Positions 50,901-61,658 of a stretch of DNA of 64,000 nt are shown here, piece by piece (position 1 is the stretch's first letter; each line of letters starts with the position of its first letter). Made by a program: the position numbers and the translations under genes. This stretch comes from Casuarius casuarius (lineage: Eukaryota > Chordata > Aves > Casuariiformes > Casuariidae): assembly GCA_003342895.1 (NCBI GenBank), contig PTFA01000011.1:1136629-1200628 (forward strand), written 5' to 3'. The notes below the pieces were generated by a model. It was not told the DNA's origin, did no database searches, and saw only the letters and a list, made by a program, of their open reading frames with translations.

Positions 50901-52324
50901 TTTGTATCGGAGAGTGTGTTTCAGCAAACTGAGTTAACTCACTTTAATAAAAGAACTAAATTTAGTTCCAACAAAGTCCTAGGGAATAATTACGCTGCTC
51001 ACAACCCTGACATGTCAAAAACAAGTTGAATAGCAGGTAAGGTAAGATACCATGTTGGGGAACATGTCCGTAAAGCTGTTGTTTTCTACCTCTCTGGAAT
51101 TTTTTGGTATTAACTAATATATATATATAAAAAAGTGAACTAGATACAGTATATGTTAACCAAAATAAACTTACTGGGAAATATGTACCGTTTATTTCTA
51201 CAGCTTTGTTACCATATGCACCGTAGTGATCCTGTCTGTTTAATCTTACTGTAATACTTCATGATTGAAAAGGGCTTCTTCATCACAGTATCTTTTCTAA
51301 ATTATATCTTCATGCCATCTTGTCCAAACTACATGTTTATAGCATCTTATCTATCAAAATTACCATTTTCTAACTTGCTTAAATTAGGGCAACAAGCTGG
51401 TTAGAACTGCTCTCTAAACCTAATGCTTTCTGGCATTTTTCATCCTCTTCCTCAGTAAACAAGGACAAATCATCTTTCCTATTTGTTCCCCATAAAACAG
51501 CCAGAGTGGATTAAATCAAAAGTTTATCTGACTTAATATTCTTTCTCTGACAGTGACTTAAAAGCAGATTCTTAAGGAAAGAATATAAGAAACTGTATAA
51601 AGGGCTGCTTTACTGGGTATACCTGTCAGCTTCTGATAATCAACCGTTAAGCAGCTTTCTAAGACTTAAGATGTATCCAGTAAGTTTAGATATAATTGGC
51701 AACAGTTACCTGTCACCTGTTAATTCCTGCTTTCCTTTTTTGAATTCATTCATATTTTTAGTATCCATAAGTTTTCATGGCAGTGAATGTTGTAACTTAA
51801 TAATGTTTCATATGAAAACAATATATTTTTGCTGTGTTTGAACCTTGTGCTTTAAATCAATTTGATAAGGCTGTTCTTATCCTTATATAGTGAGAAAATA
51901 AAAAATAATTGTTCTCTTTTCAGCTTCTGCGTAATAATTTTCTAGATCTCTCTCACATCTAGTATCTCTTTTCCAAATTCTCCTTGTCTCTTAGTGCCTT
52001 CTCTATATTTGTCCTTGTTGGAGGACAAACTGTTCTGTACCTCCTGGCCATCCTGGTCTCTGTACATATTCAAAGTAAACAATGTGATTTTTATGGAAAC
52101 AGTGATGAGGCCTGCATGCAATATTTAAGTTGCAAGTACACCAGGAATTTATACAGTGGCATAATGTTTTGGAAAAGCCCAAAGATCAATAAAAGTGAAG
52201 GAGCATTCACATCACCTACCTAGTAAGTGATTTGTATGTGGAGAAGCTAGGTGTAATTTTTTTTTGAAATATACAGAGAGGAAATAGACCTCATGATGTG
52301 AAGGTTGGTTAGTTGGGGTAAAAG
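47903..52324. other. Intron 3 sequence without recognisable gene
   Basis: AT-rich DNA with a GT patch near 47970-48000 and a single N at 49012. A 127-codon open frame (49446-49829) has no recognisable domain. A short stretch at about 49160-49200 is faintly like a reversed CR1 end but too decayed to call. Confidence 0.5.
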
Positions 52325-52535
52325 TATCAAAATAAAAGGGAAAATGTAGGGCAAATGTTAGGAAAAAATGTCTTTACTGTTAGTTCTGTAATAATCTGGA
52401 AAACTCTTGGGAGAAATAATGGAAGCTTCATTTCTGAAGANGTTTTTAAAAAAATGCAGTAATCACATGATAGAGGAAGTCCTGCACTGGCAGAGTTGGA
52501 CTAATAAATTCTTCCATTCCAAAAGCATCTATTTT
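52325..52535 (+). mobile_element. Old CR1/L3-type LINE remnant
   Basis: Decayed but ordered similarity to the 3' end of older CR1/L3 elements: GGAAAATGTAGGGCAAATGT, TTAGGAAAAAATGTCTTTACTG, AATAATCTGGAAAACTC, GTCCTGCA, and GGCAGAGTTGGACTAATAAA leading to TTCCATTCCAA. It is more diverged than the copy before exon 3 and carries an N at 52441. Non-coding. Boundaries are approximate. Confidence 0.75.
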
Positions 52536-55500
52536 GTTGTTGGTTTATTTCATGCGCTTCAGAAAGCTTAGCTGGACATGGAGGATGGTATTTTACAGGA
52601 TGATATATTTAATTAGCAAACATACAGCGGGCAATTGTATATCCATGTGGGAATACAAGTGAGCATGAACGTGCTTTTGAACGCTTCCAAGAGGTGACCC
52701 TTTAGACCAAAAAAGGCTTTCTCTCTCCAACTGTCAAATGGAAAATTAAATTGTGGGCCTGAAAAGAATGATTTGCTAAGTACAGAATTACATTTTCTAC
52801 ATGCTAGCATTTCAAGATGTAGTCTAAAATTTTAGTTGCTGGAATTGAGTAAGGCTGAATTACTGTCATGGTTTTCTCTGCATTTCACTATTCAAATTGC
52901 TTAGGACTTTTTTTTTTTTAAAGGATTTTTTTGTTGTTGTTGTGAATTTCTGGTGTAATAATGTGTAATAAAATTTTGAGTTTTAGCCACAAGTGACTGA
53001 CACATTTTCTGTAACAAAACTAGAAGAAAAAAGGATTTCATCCAACAGTCCTTCCCTATGTGTATAATTCTTACCAATTAAAAGGATTGAATTGAAGGAA
53101 AAGGGAGTAGAGGGTGAGGGTGAGAGAGGTAAAGTTCATCCACTGTGCCTGGTTATTGCAAAAATGACTTCACAAAGTTTACGCTGACTCTAAATTATTA
53201 AACTCTTATTTAGTAAGGGTATCTCAAATCATATTTCTCTCTCTCAGTTCCTGGAAAAATGAAAAGAATGCCATCTGTGGCTGCTAAATCTGAACCATCT
53301 CATTCACTGCTTAATTCTTTTAGTAGAATGAGTGTTGTATTTGAGGTAAGAATGTGTACAACATTAATACTCGTGATGGAAAACATACCTCTCCATTTCT
53401 TTTTTCTCTTTGCTTTAATTAATTATTTGGTCTNTGCATAAGTAACTGTACTTTTTACCTGCTTTTACTGCTTATACCAGTAGATAAAAGATAACTATTT
53501 ATGTGCAAAGTGGAAAAGGTTCTGTGAAGAAGTATTTAACTTTGTGCAAATGAAAACAGCAAAAACACACGTGCTTGCTGCAACTGTGAAGTCAATAACT
53601 TTTTCTGTTGGCAATAGCTGAGTGACTTAAGACAGGTTGTTTATACTTCTAAAGTGCGTGATTGTTACTGTTAGACTCTATATAGGAAACTTAGGTTAAA
53701 TAAAATGTAGGAGCTGATCATGTGAAGATCATATAATAATAAAACTATCAAGAGGGATACCTTTTACATGAAATCTCAAAAAGCTGTGAATCCCCCCCCC
53801 CTTTTCTTTTTAGCAGAGATTTGAGGTATATTCTTTTTCTTACATTTGAAATATGCTTTGGATTTTAAAAGGGAAGAGATACTGATTTTTTTTTTTTTTT
53901 TAAGGGAATCTTTATCTTCTAAGCTAGTAAACTAAAATGACAGCAGCTATAAATTATGGATCACTTTATTTGTAAAATATTCATTGTTTTCATTTGGTTC
54001 AGATTCTGTAAGTACATAAACAGAGCACACAATAAAAGATTTAACTTTGTGCTTAGAATTTATTTAACTCTTATGAAAGTTATCTTAGTGATAGTCAGAT
54101 GATTTTCACATGGGCAGAATTATGCTGCACTAAATTCTTTGGAAACATTGCAGCCAATGTTATGTTCCAAACTTACAAATTTGGAAAATATTCTGGTTTG
54201 TACATTGTAAACAGTAGGTTCAAAATGAAAATTTTTAAGGCAAAATTGCTTGGGCATAACACTGTAGTTTGTTAACAAATTTGTCACATGTCCTAGGAAC
54301 AAGCAAAAATTACAAAGAAACTTTCTGAAATTATTAGAAAAGAGAGATTTATTGATATGATGCTATACAGATTCCCAAGTCAGCAAAGGGGTATTATTTC
54401 AGTGCTCTGTGGTTATTTGAGAAGAACCTGTACTAAATCCCTTGTAGATTGTGATAGAAATATGTATACAAACATGATTAGAAGTATTTCTATTAATTTT
54501 TTCATGTTAAGTGACTAAATGGGAACTTGATATTAGTGTTCTTTAAAAAACTTTCTAATATTTTTCCCCAAGTTATTTAATACTGCAGCATCCACATATT
54601 ACATGATTAGGTAATTCAGAATTGGATTTTCAGAATGTATTTGAAAGTAGCAGGGAAATGGAAATGTCTGCTCAGAAAATGAATTATTAGCAGAAGTGCA
54701 AATGACTCTCAAAATGCAACTTAAAATGACAGAGTTACACTGTATGTTTATTCTAGCGTGATCTATTATCAGCATAGAGATGGTGCTTTCTGTGCCTGAG
54801 AATTCATTCCACAATGCGCTTTTTTGGCATTTCCTTCCTTGTCCCCCTCACATGCTTTTAAAGCAAAAACATGGAAGCGGTAGAATATACTGGGTATAGA
54901 CCCACACTCCCCACAGTTTAACAAGTATGTGTGAGAAGTTTACATCCTGTTTTTAACATGGAAATTCGTTCCTAAATTTTGTGGTTCTTATATGCTCAAA
55001 ACCACTACTCTTGAATTTTTGTACAGGATTTTACTGCAAATATCTTATGAGTGTCTATCATAGAGAATCTTAAGGGATCGTGCTGGCATTTCCTTAACCT
55101 TTTCATTTTAATGGCTTTGCTTCTTTGGAGGCTTTCAGAAGATTAAAAATTAAATTAATAGAATCACCCCGAACATGTTTTTGCCTGTACTATCTTTGGT
55201 GACTTTGAGTATAAGCTTAGTTCAGAGTTACACAAAGATTGCATTGTCAGTGTGAATTCAATGAACACACATTTTCTTCCGTCGGTTTTTTTGCCACTTG
55301 TGTCTGTGTATAGAGTTATTTGTCAATCCCTTATTAGTTCCAGAGTGGAACTTAAAAGGCTAATAGGGGTTTACGTTACAACTGACATCTGGTACTAGAC
55401 TTTAATAGAGAGCAATTGTAGTGAGAACTGTAAGTTTTGATAATGTTTGATGAAAATGCTCTTAAAGAAAGAACCATCTTGAAAGATGAGTATGAGAAGA

Positions 55501-56626
55501 CAAGAATCATATACACGTCTGCTGCTCCTCAGCATGAAGCACAGGATGTTGTCAAAACATGCTGTTGGCAGACACCTAAATAACCAGTAATTGATATCAG
55601 CCTTTATTGAAACATTTATGACTGCAGAGGAAGTATCAGAATTGACTGTTGCTTTGGATTACAAACTGAATAACAGCAGTTGTGTTCATAATGCGTTGTT
55701 TTCTTTGCATTTGAAGTTGCATTTGTTGACTGTTTTTTTTCTTGATAGCATAGTTTGATCTTTAATAACTTAGACTTTGCACACTTTTTAGGAATAAGCA
55801 GGATTAGAAGTTCATTGCCTAGGATTTGTTTATAGCTTCAGTTTTAAGTATCTGTCTGCAATGGATACCTTGACAATTGGTGGGTCTGGAGTGCTAAAGC
55901 AGAAATAGACTTAAAGAAGGACAAATTCTTTGTAGGTCAAGGAGGCGAAGTATTTCACTGTCATGAATCTGTGGGTTCAGTGGTTGTCTACTGTAAGGTT
56001 AAAACTTGATGTGATAATTTAGAACAGCTGCTCTTTGACAGAAAAATTCACTTTCAGCAAGGGAAGAAAAAAACATATGGTAAAAGTTGACAGTATGCCA
56101 ACCCTGAATAACTGCAGAAGTGATACAGGACAGTTCTCTTCAGCGATATGGTTGAAGTAATACTTTTTTCATTTTGAAAAAAATTAAGGTGGGTAGGAAG
56201 CAGGACATATTCTCAGAAGAAAAGGTTCAGGAATCTCAGTTTACCATGGCTAAAGAACTTTCTGTTTCATGAATTAGTAGACTATTCATTAGGCTGCCTT
56301 TTTATTTTTTTATTTTTATTCTTTTTTTAAATACAGTGTGTAACCTCACTGACTTTAGGGCCAAATTTGACTGTGAAGATGGGGTGCCTCATGTTCAACA
56401 CAGCTCATATGCCTATGTATTTGTTAGCACAGGGAATAGAATTACAGACAAACTACTACTTGTGCCTAACATTTAATAAGCAATAATCGTCTTATTTCTT
56501 ATGCTGTGTGAGAGGATGAACTAGTGGTGGAATTAACTGTAAAAGGGAAATTGGCTTCCATATCTTTTCACTAACTACAGCAGATGGTGGAAGAAAGAGA
56601 ACTAAGCTCATTTTGTTAAAAGGGTC
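52536..56626. other. Intron 3 sequence without recognisable gene
   Basis: AT-rich DNA with a C run (53792-53801), a T run (53886-53901) and a single N at 53434. Nothing else is recognised. Confidence 0.55.
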
Positions 56627-56672
56627 AGAGGAGGAAAGAGAAGAGGAGGAGAGAGAAGAGCGGAGGGGAAAA
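56627..56672 (+). repeat. GA-rich polypurine tract
   Basis: About 46 bases of almost pure A/G with a single C. A polypurine tract, with possible triplex-forming character. Confidence 0.85.
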
Positions 56673-59600
56673 CTTACTGTGGTAAGTAAAATATACCTGT
56701 ATAATTGCTTTATTGAAACCTAAATACTGCAGTTAGTACTCTTAAACCACACACAAAAAAGTTCTAAAATATATATAGAAAGTAAGAGACTCATGAGAAG
56801 AGAAAGAATACTTATTTGAGTTCAGACAGGAGTGTGATTTAACGGTGTCTTTAAAGCATGGTGAGTATCTCCATGCGACTCTGTTCTGTGCCTAACTGCT
56901 TAAAAAAAAAAAAAGAAAAAATTCGTGGTGACAGTTTTNAGTCTGTGTTTGGGTATATGGGCACTTCAAGTAGGTCTCGTATGTAACTGGTCCGCATATA
57001 ATGATAATAAAGTTATAATAATGAATGTGTTACAATAATACAGATTTAAAACTTACCCAAACTGTAGTTAACTGAGTCACATCTCTTCTAGCCCAATGAA
57101 CATTGTCTAAATGAGGTTGCGGTCAAGAAAAGTAGTATCATTTTCTCCTGGATTTTTACCTATGAAGAAGGTGGTGCACAAAACCTGTTTTTGTTTCCCT
57201 TCTAATGTCCTGTCCAAAATTTTAAGCATGTTTTCTTGTTGTTTCTTTGTGTTGCTGAGTTTCTGAGAGTGCTGAGTATCTGGCAGTGTCTCAGAAATTA
57301 TGGAAATGACTTCAAAGTCAAAGGGCTGCGTCCTGTCCTGAAATCAGTGGACCATTTTTTCCTGGTGCAGAGATTCGAAGAGCCTTCTGTTTGGTGAACT
57401 AATGAGAAAGCACTATTAACCCTACTCTGTGGAGTACTAACAGAGGGACATGAGATTAACCACTTGCCAGTGATCATATACATATAGTTTCCCGTTGTAA
57501 GGAAGGCAGTGGAGCTGAGGTATGGTTCAGAGGTACAGTTTATCATCTGCATCCCTTGGGAAGAACTACTTCATACCATATATATATGCAAACAGCTTCT
57601 GTGGCTTGCGAGGATGTGTATGTGGAGTCGGGCTATGGCAGAACAAGTCCTGATTCTTCCAGGTTCTGCGCTAAGCACTTACTTAAAGCAGTGAAGAGGA
57701 TATCAGCTGATGAATCTCTGACATGGTTTGAGGAAGATAAGAGGTTTTAGGGCCAAACTAGTTTCTGTTCACCCATGCACTGCACCAGTGCTACTGTTCC
57801 ATTCTAATCCATAGTGAATCAGAAATATAATACTAGTATAAATTACATTAATTTTCACTCAGTTAGATTCCTAGTTTTACTTTGGATTTACTTCTGCAGT
57901 GTGATAGCAAGCTAATCTTTTATTCACAATCTCTTACCTGAACAAGTTGATGCTGCTGTTCCCTCCAAAAGTTAAATATTATTTTTTTAGTTGAAAAACA
58001 TAACAAACCCCCAAATCCATCATAAAAGCAGGTGTTCAAGCACAAGGCTGTTTAGCGTAGAGCTTGTTTAAACATGGATTAAGGGCTTCTTTGGAAGTAC
58101 ATTGTTTTCCTGTGCAATAATTAGTTTCTAGGGCCAGTCTGATGTTGTTTAAATTGCTGCCTTAAAACCCAGGCATGCCAACTATCCCAAATTCTTTTAT
58201 AATTAGGGATTATCTTATAGCTTGTCAGTTATCCATCTGTTGGGAGGCTTCCTTGTCTATCTTGGAACCATAGCAGTCAAGCTGTTACCTCACACTTACA
58301 TGATTGCATCTGATCCACAGATTTCATGTCCACCAGGTTGAAACAATCATCCAGGGTATAGTTTGCTTTCTTTTATATAACACAAAATATTCTAGTATAC
58401 TAGTATAATTTAAGCATATATGTCCGTGATTGCATATATGGTGTTGCAAGTATGATCTCTCTACAAGAGAAAATAGTTCCAGGTTATAATTCTCTCAGGA
58501 AGATAGAAGGAGGGGAAAAAACATATTGTTTCAGATTATTTTTCATGAATTATTGTTTGTTTGCAGTCTTTATATTATTTTCATATCAAGCTTTAGGAGT
58601 TCCACTGTCTGGAAGGACTTTTTTCTACTGAAATGTATAGTTTGACTTTTCAGTTGCTACCCCTTTCATTTTCCTCTGAAGCATTGGATTGGGCATGGCT
58701 AGCAATCAGCTGTAGCTAGGGGACACTGGTGTTCTTCCAGTGTTGATTTCTCTCAAGGACCTTGGATGCCATGCTCTGCTTCCCTACTGTAGATTGAGCT
58801 TTTTGCTAGATCGGATGTTTTGGGGTGGGAAGCGGATTTTTCCCCAGGTCACTTCGGTGAAATCTATCAAAAGTTTGTTGTCATTCGCACCTCCCTTCCC
58901 AACCACACATGAAGATAAGCTTATATATTCATCTGGTACATCTGGTTTCTTAGGATCACGTAGGGCTTCTTTCAAAAAAATCTTTGCTACTACTGTGACC
59001 CAGGACTTTGGAAATGCCCTTCGCATCTCAGAGATGCTGTGTTTGGATATAGTTGTGGCTTTTGGTCTTTTATTATAGATTGTAAATCAGTTTGGGGGTA
59101 TGGCAGCCTGTTTTGTGGTGCTCAGTGATGTGTTGTGTTGATTTTCTGTGGACTATTTCTGTGAGTTGAAAGTCTGGCCATTTGTATACAAGAAGACCTG
59201 ATTTGAAAACAAACCAAACAAACAAAAAATAAAACATTGCATAGCGTCTCAGCAACCAACTTAGAAACATGTACTCTTTTTGAATAACAGTCATGTCCTT
59301 CAGAAATCTGAGAGAGTTTCTAGTTGGTGAAGAGGAGAATATACTATTCCTTCCTTCCTGTTGTAATTATGAAGAAATCTGGAGTCAGACGAATTTGTCT
59401 GTGGCATACTGCAGGCTCTTGAGTACAACACGCTATCATTCACACAAGGTACTATTAAGAGTTTCTTTTATGTCATGTTAAAAACATTCTAAGAGGCAAG
59501 ATGGCTGAGATTTTGTATAGAAATGGAGAACAAATTATATGAAAACAGATATTTATAGAGCTATAAAACATTTTATAGAATCCCACTGGAACATCATCAA

Positions 59601-60617
59601 GAGCATGCTTGCAAGGCTTTAAAAAGGCTTTAAAAACAAAAAANCAAAAACAAATAAAATAAAGAAAACATTCATAACTTCCAGTAAAAAGTTTCTTCTG
59701 AGGAGTGGGGCCAAGTGTGGAGAAGGCAGGAGGAAGGTGTAGCTACAATATAAGCAGCATGCCTTGCCTGCTGCATTAGCAGCTATTCCTAACATCAAAG
59801 CATTGATTTTTTTTTTTCTTTGTTGTTGTTGTCATGACTTCTTACTTCACCTTCCCATGCTGTGATGGGCCCACAGACCTTTGCACAGGCTACTTTTTTA
59901 TCCTTGTCTGCTGTGTTCCTGTTTTGGTAAAAGAGAGAGTGGGTGGGGAGAGAAAGCCAACTTTCTCTTCTCAAACAGCTGGCGGGCCTTTTGACTGAGG
60001 ATTGATGTTCATTGCTGGTTCTCAGTAGGAGTTAGTGGAACCTGTGACTGAGACAGATGATTGCACGTTGGAGTCTGTCAGCTGAAAAAGGCAGCAGCCT
60101 AGATGAGGAGGAATGCTTTCCTCATCAGTGAAGCTTGCATTCATGTTCTCTAAAGGCAGGGAAGGGGGGAACGGTCGCCTACCGGAGTACGCTGTTTTTG
60201 TCTTTACATTTTGCATGCCAAGTCTCTGACTGCATATAGGGCTTGCTCTTGCTGTCTTTGAAGTTAATTGCAAAGTTCCCATTGATTCGATGGGAATGAG
60301 CCAAGCATTTCGAACAGTAAGAAATTCTTGGACAGAGGAGAGTTTGTGTGGCTTTTTAATAAAACGTTACTCCTTTGAAATAGCAGCAAATCTCTGTGCA
60401 GTTAAGGAAAGCACTACAATAAATTAGTGAATAAATTTCCCATTGTTTTTGTGAAATACCTTACAAAACAGATCATTAAGTCTGCAGAATTAGGAGTGAT
60501 CCAGTTGTTCAGTCAGCTTCCTCTGTGGAGATCTTTTGCTCTGTCAGGTTTTTCAAAACCTCTTTGTATTGTATTGTAGTTTAAATTACGAAGCAGTTGG
60601 AATGCTAATAATACTAG
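56673..60617. other. Intron 3 sequence without recognisable gene
   Basis: AT-rich DNA. Single Ns lie at 56939 and 59644, the latter inside an A-rich stretch. A 7-bp-arm hairpin (60276-60296) sits in sequence that faintly resembles old interspersed repeats. Frames of 112 codons or fewer have no family match. Confidence 0.5.
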
Positions 60618-60622
60618 TAAGG
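60618..60622. repeat. Target-site duplication, left copy
   Basis: TAAGG immediately precedes the TG end of the LTR and is repeated exactly at 61654-61658. Confidence 0.9.
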
Positions 60623-60713
60623 TGTCCCGATCCAATATCGGGGGGGTTTCGTTATGATCCCAAGGANGAGATTAAGACGCTAAATCCGGTCAAATATCGT
60701 ACAACCGTTTGAC

Positions 60714-60719
60714 TTTATT
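60714..60719 (-). promoter_or_regulatory. LTR polyadenylation signal
   Basis: AATAAA on the minus strand, followed by about 90 nt to the LTR end. This is where a retroviral R/U5 junction would be expected. It fixes the LTR orientation as opposite to EPHA3. Confidence 0.7.
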
Positions 60720-60898
60720 TTCCACGAAGTGGGGAGAAAAGGTGGGGAAAAGCGAAGGGGAAAAGATAAAGTTAGAAAAGGAGAGAAGAAGCTAGCTACC
60801 ACCACTCCGAGTCCGATGATGTTCTGCTGGCTCCGTTCGAATTACAGCTCAGGCTGGGTGCCTCCGAAGAGGACCCCGAACAAAGAAGTCCTTGGGCA

Positions 60899-60904
60899 AT
60901 TATA
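60899..60904 (-). promoter_or_regulatory. Possible LTR TATA box
   Basis: TATAAT on the minus strand, about 180 nt upstream of the poly(A) signal. This would put transcription start near 60870 and give an R region of roughly 170 nt. Inferred from spacing only. Confidence 0.3.
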
Positions 60905-61550
60905 CTTTCCAATCTAAGCTCTCCACCCTTCACGCAGTAGTTTGGACCAATAGTAATATTTGGGTCTGGGGTCTCCTGCTCCTTATTGGGTCCCTAGGTA
61001 GGTTGTTTACCGTTGTGGTTTCTGCTGACAGATGCGTTTTCATTCTTCGGGTCCTGCCCTTATCTCTCAAGGCCCTGACAAATTATTACTTCCCCAGCAG
61101 TGACAGTAGGTGTTATTTCCCAAGGTCCGGACAAAGGGAATATAATCTGGACCCCGAGATAGCCCAGACCCCCCTCAATCAGCATTGTTTCAGCAGCGAG
61201 AGGAGGCCCTGCTCCCCAGGGTCCCGGCGCCCAAGCAGGCCTCACTTCAATGCCTTGACATCCTTCCTCCCGGAGCGTGAAGCATGGGAATGCAAACTGC
61301 TGGCAACCCCCTTGTCTTTCCCGCCTGCACCAGCTCTGGGGCCCTTTCTCACTGACCTAGGAGTGCGGCCTAAGGCTTCAGCAAATTTAGCTACTCATGC
61401 TAAGCAAGCTTCATAGAAGTTGTGCTAAGCGGCAATAATTTACAGTCCAGGTCCCAAAGTCTCCGCCTGATCGTGGTCTGGTTCAGCGCAGGCTCGGTGT
61501 GTCCTGGGTGGTCGCAGGGAGACCATTTCAGGGGTCGCAGCAGCTCAGTC

Positions 61551-61569
61551 CTGTTCCCGCCGGGAACAG
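61551..61569. promoter_or_regulatory. U3 dyad, 9-bp arms
   Basis: CTGTTCCCG and CGGGAACAG surround a single central C. It lies about 85-103 bp inside the U3 end of the LTR and contains an E2F-like TTCCCGCC on one strand. A plausible enhancer site; the binding factor is unknown. Confidence 0.5.
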
Positions 61570-61653
61570 ATGGCTTGTTCGGGGTTATGGTTTGCTTGCA
61601 CCTTATGTACCAAGAAATGTTTAAGGCAAAAGTTGACTCATCTGTTCGCCACA

Positions 61654-61658
61654 TAAGG
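61654..61658. repeat. Target-site duplication, right copy
   Basis: TAAGG immediately follows the CA end of the LTR, matching the left copy at 60618-60622. Confidence 0.9.

Larger units (their letters stand above)
60623..61653 (-). mobile_element. Endogenous retrovirus solo LTR, antisense to EPHA3
   Basis: A 1031-bp element with retroviral LTR architecture. Its ends are TG...CA (TGTC... and ...CACA on the + strand), it is flanked by a perfect 5-bp duplication TAAGG, and a minus-strand AATAAA (60714-60719) lies about 90 bp from the 60623 end. On the minus strand the order is U3 (from 61653), a TATAAT-like box (60899-60904), R, the poly(A) signal and U5 ending at 60623. No gag, pol or env sequence is present, so it is a solo LTR left by recombination between two LTRs. 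It is clearly more GC- and CpG-rich than the intron. A 5-bp duplication fits ERV1- or ERVL-type integrases better than avian alpharetroviruses (6 bp), but the family is not recognised. A 174-codon + strand frame through it is spurious. Confidence 0.9.

Noticed and set aside
60892..61416. 174-codon + strand open frame
   Set aside because: It lies antisense inside the solo LTR, where higher GC lowers stop frequency. It has no domain and crosses no retroviral gene.
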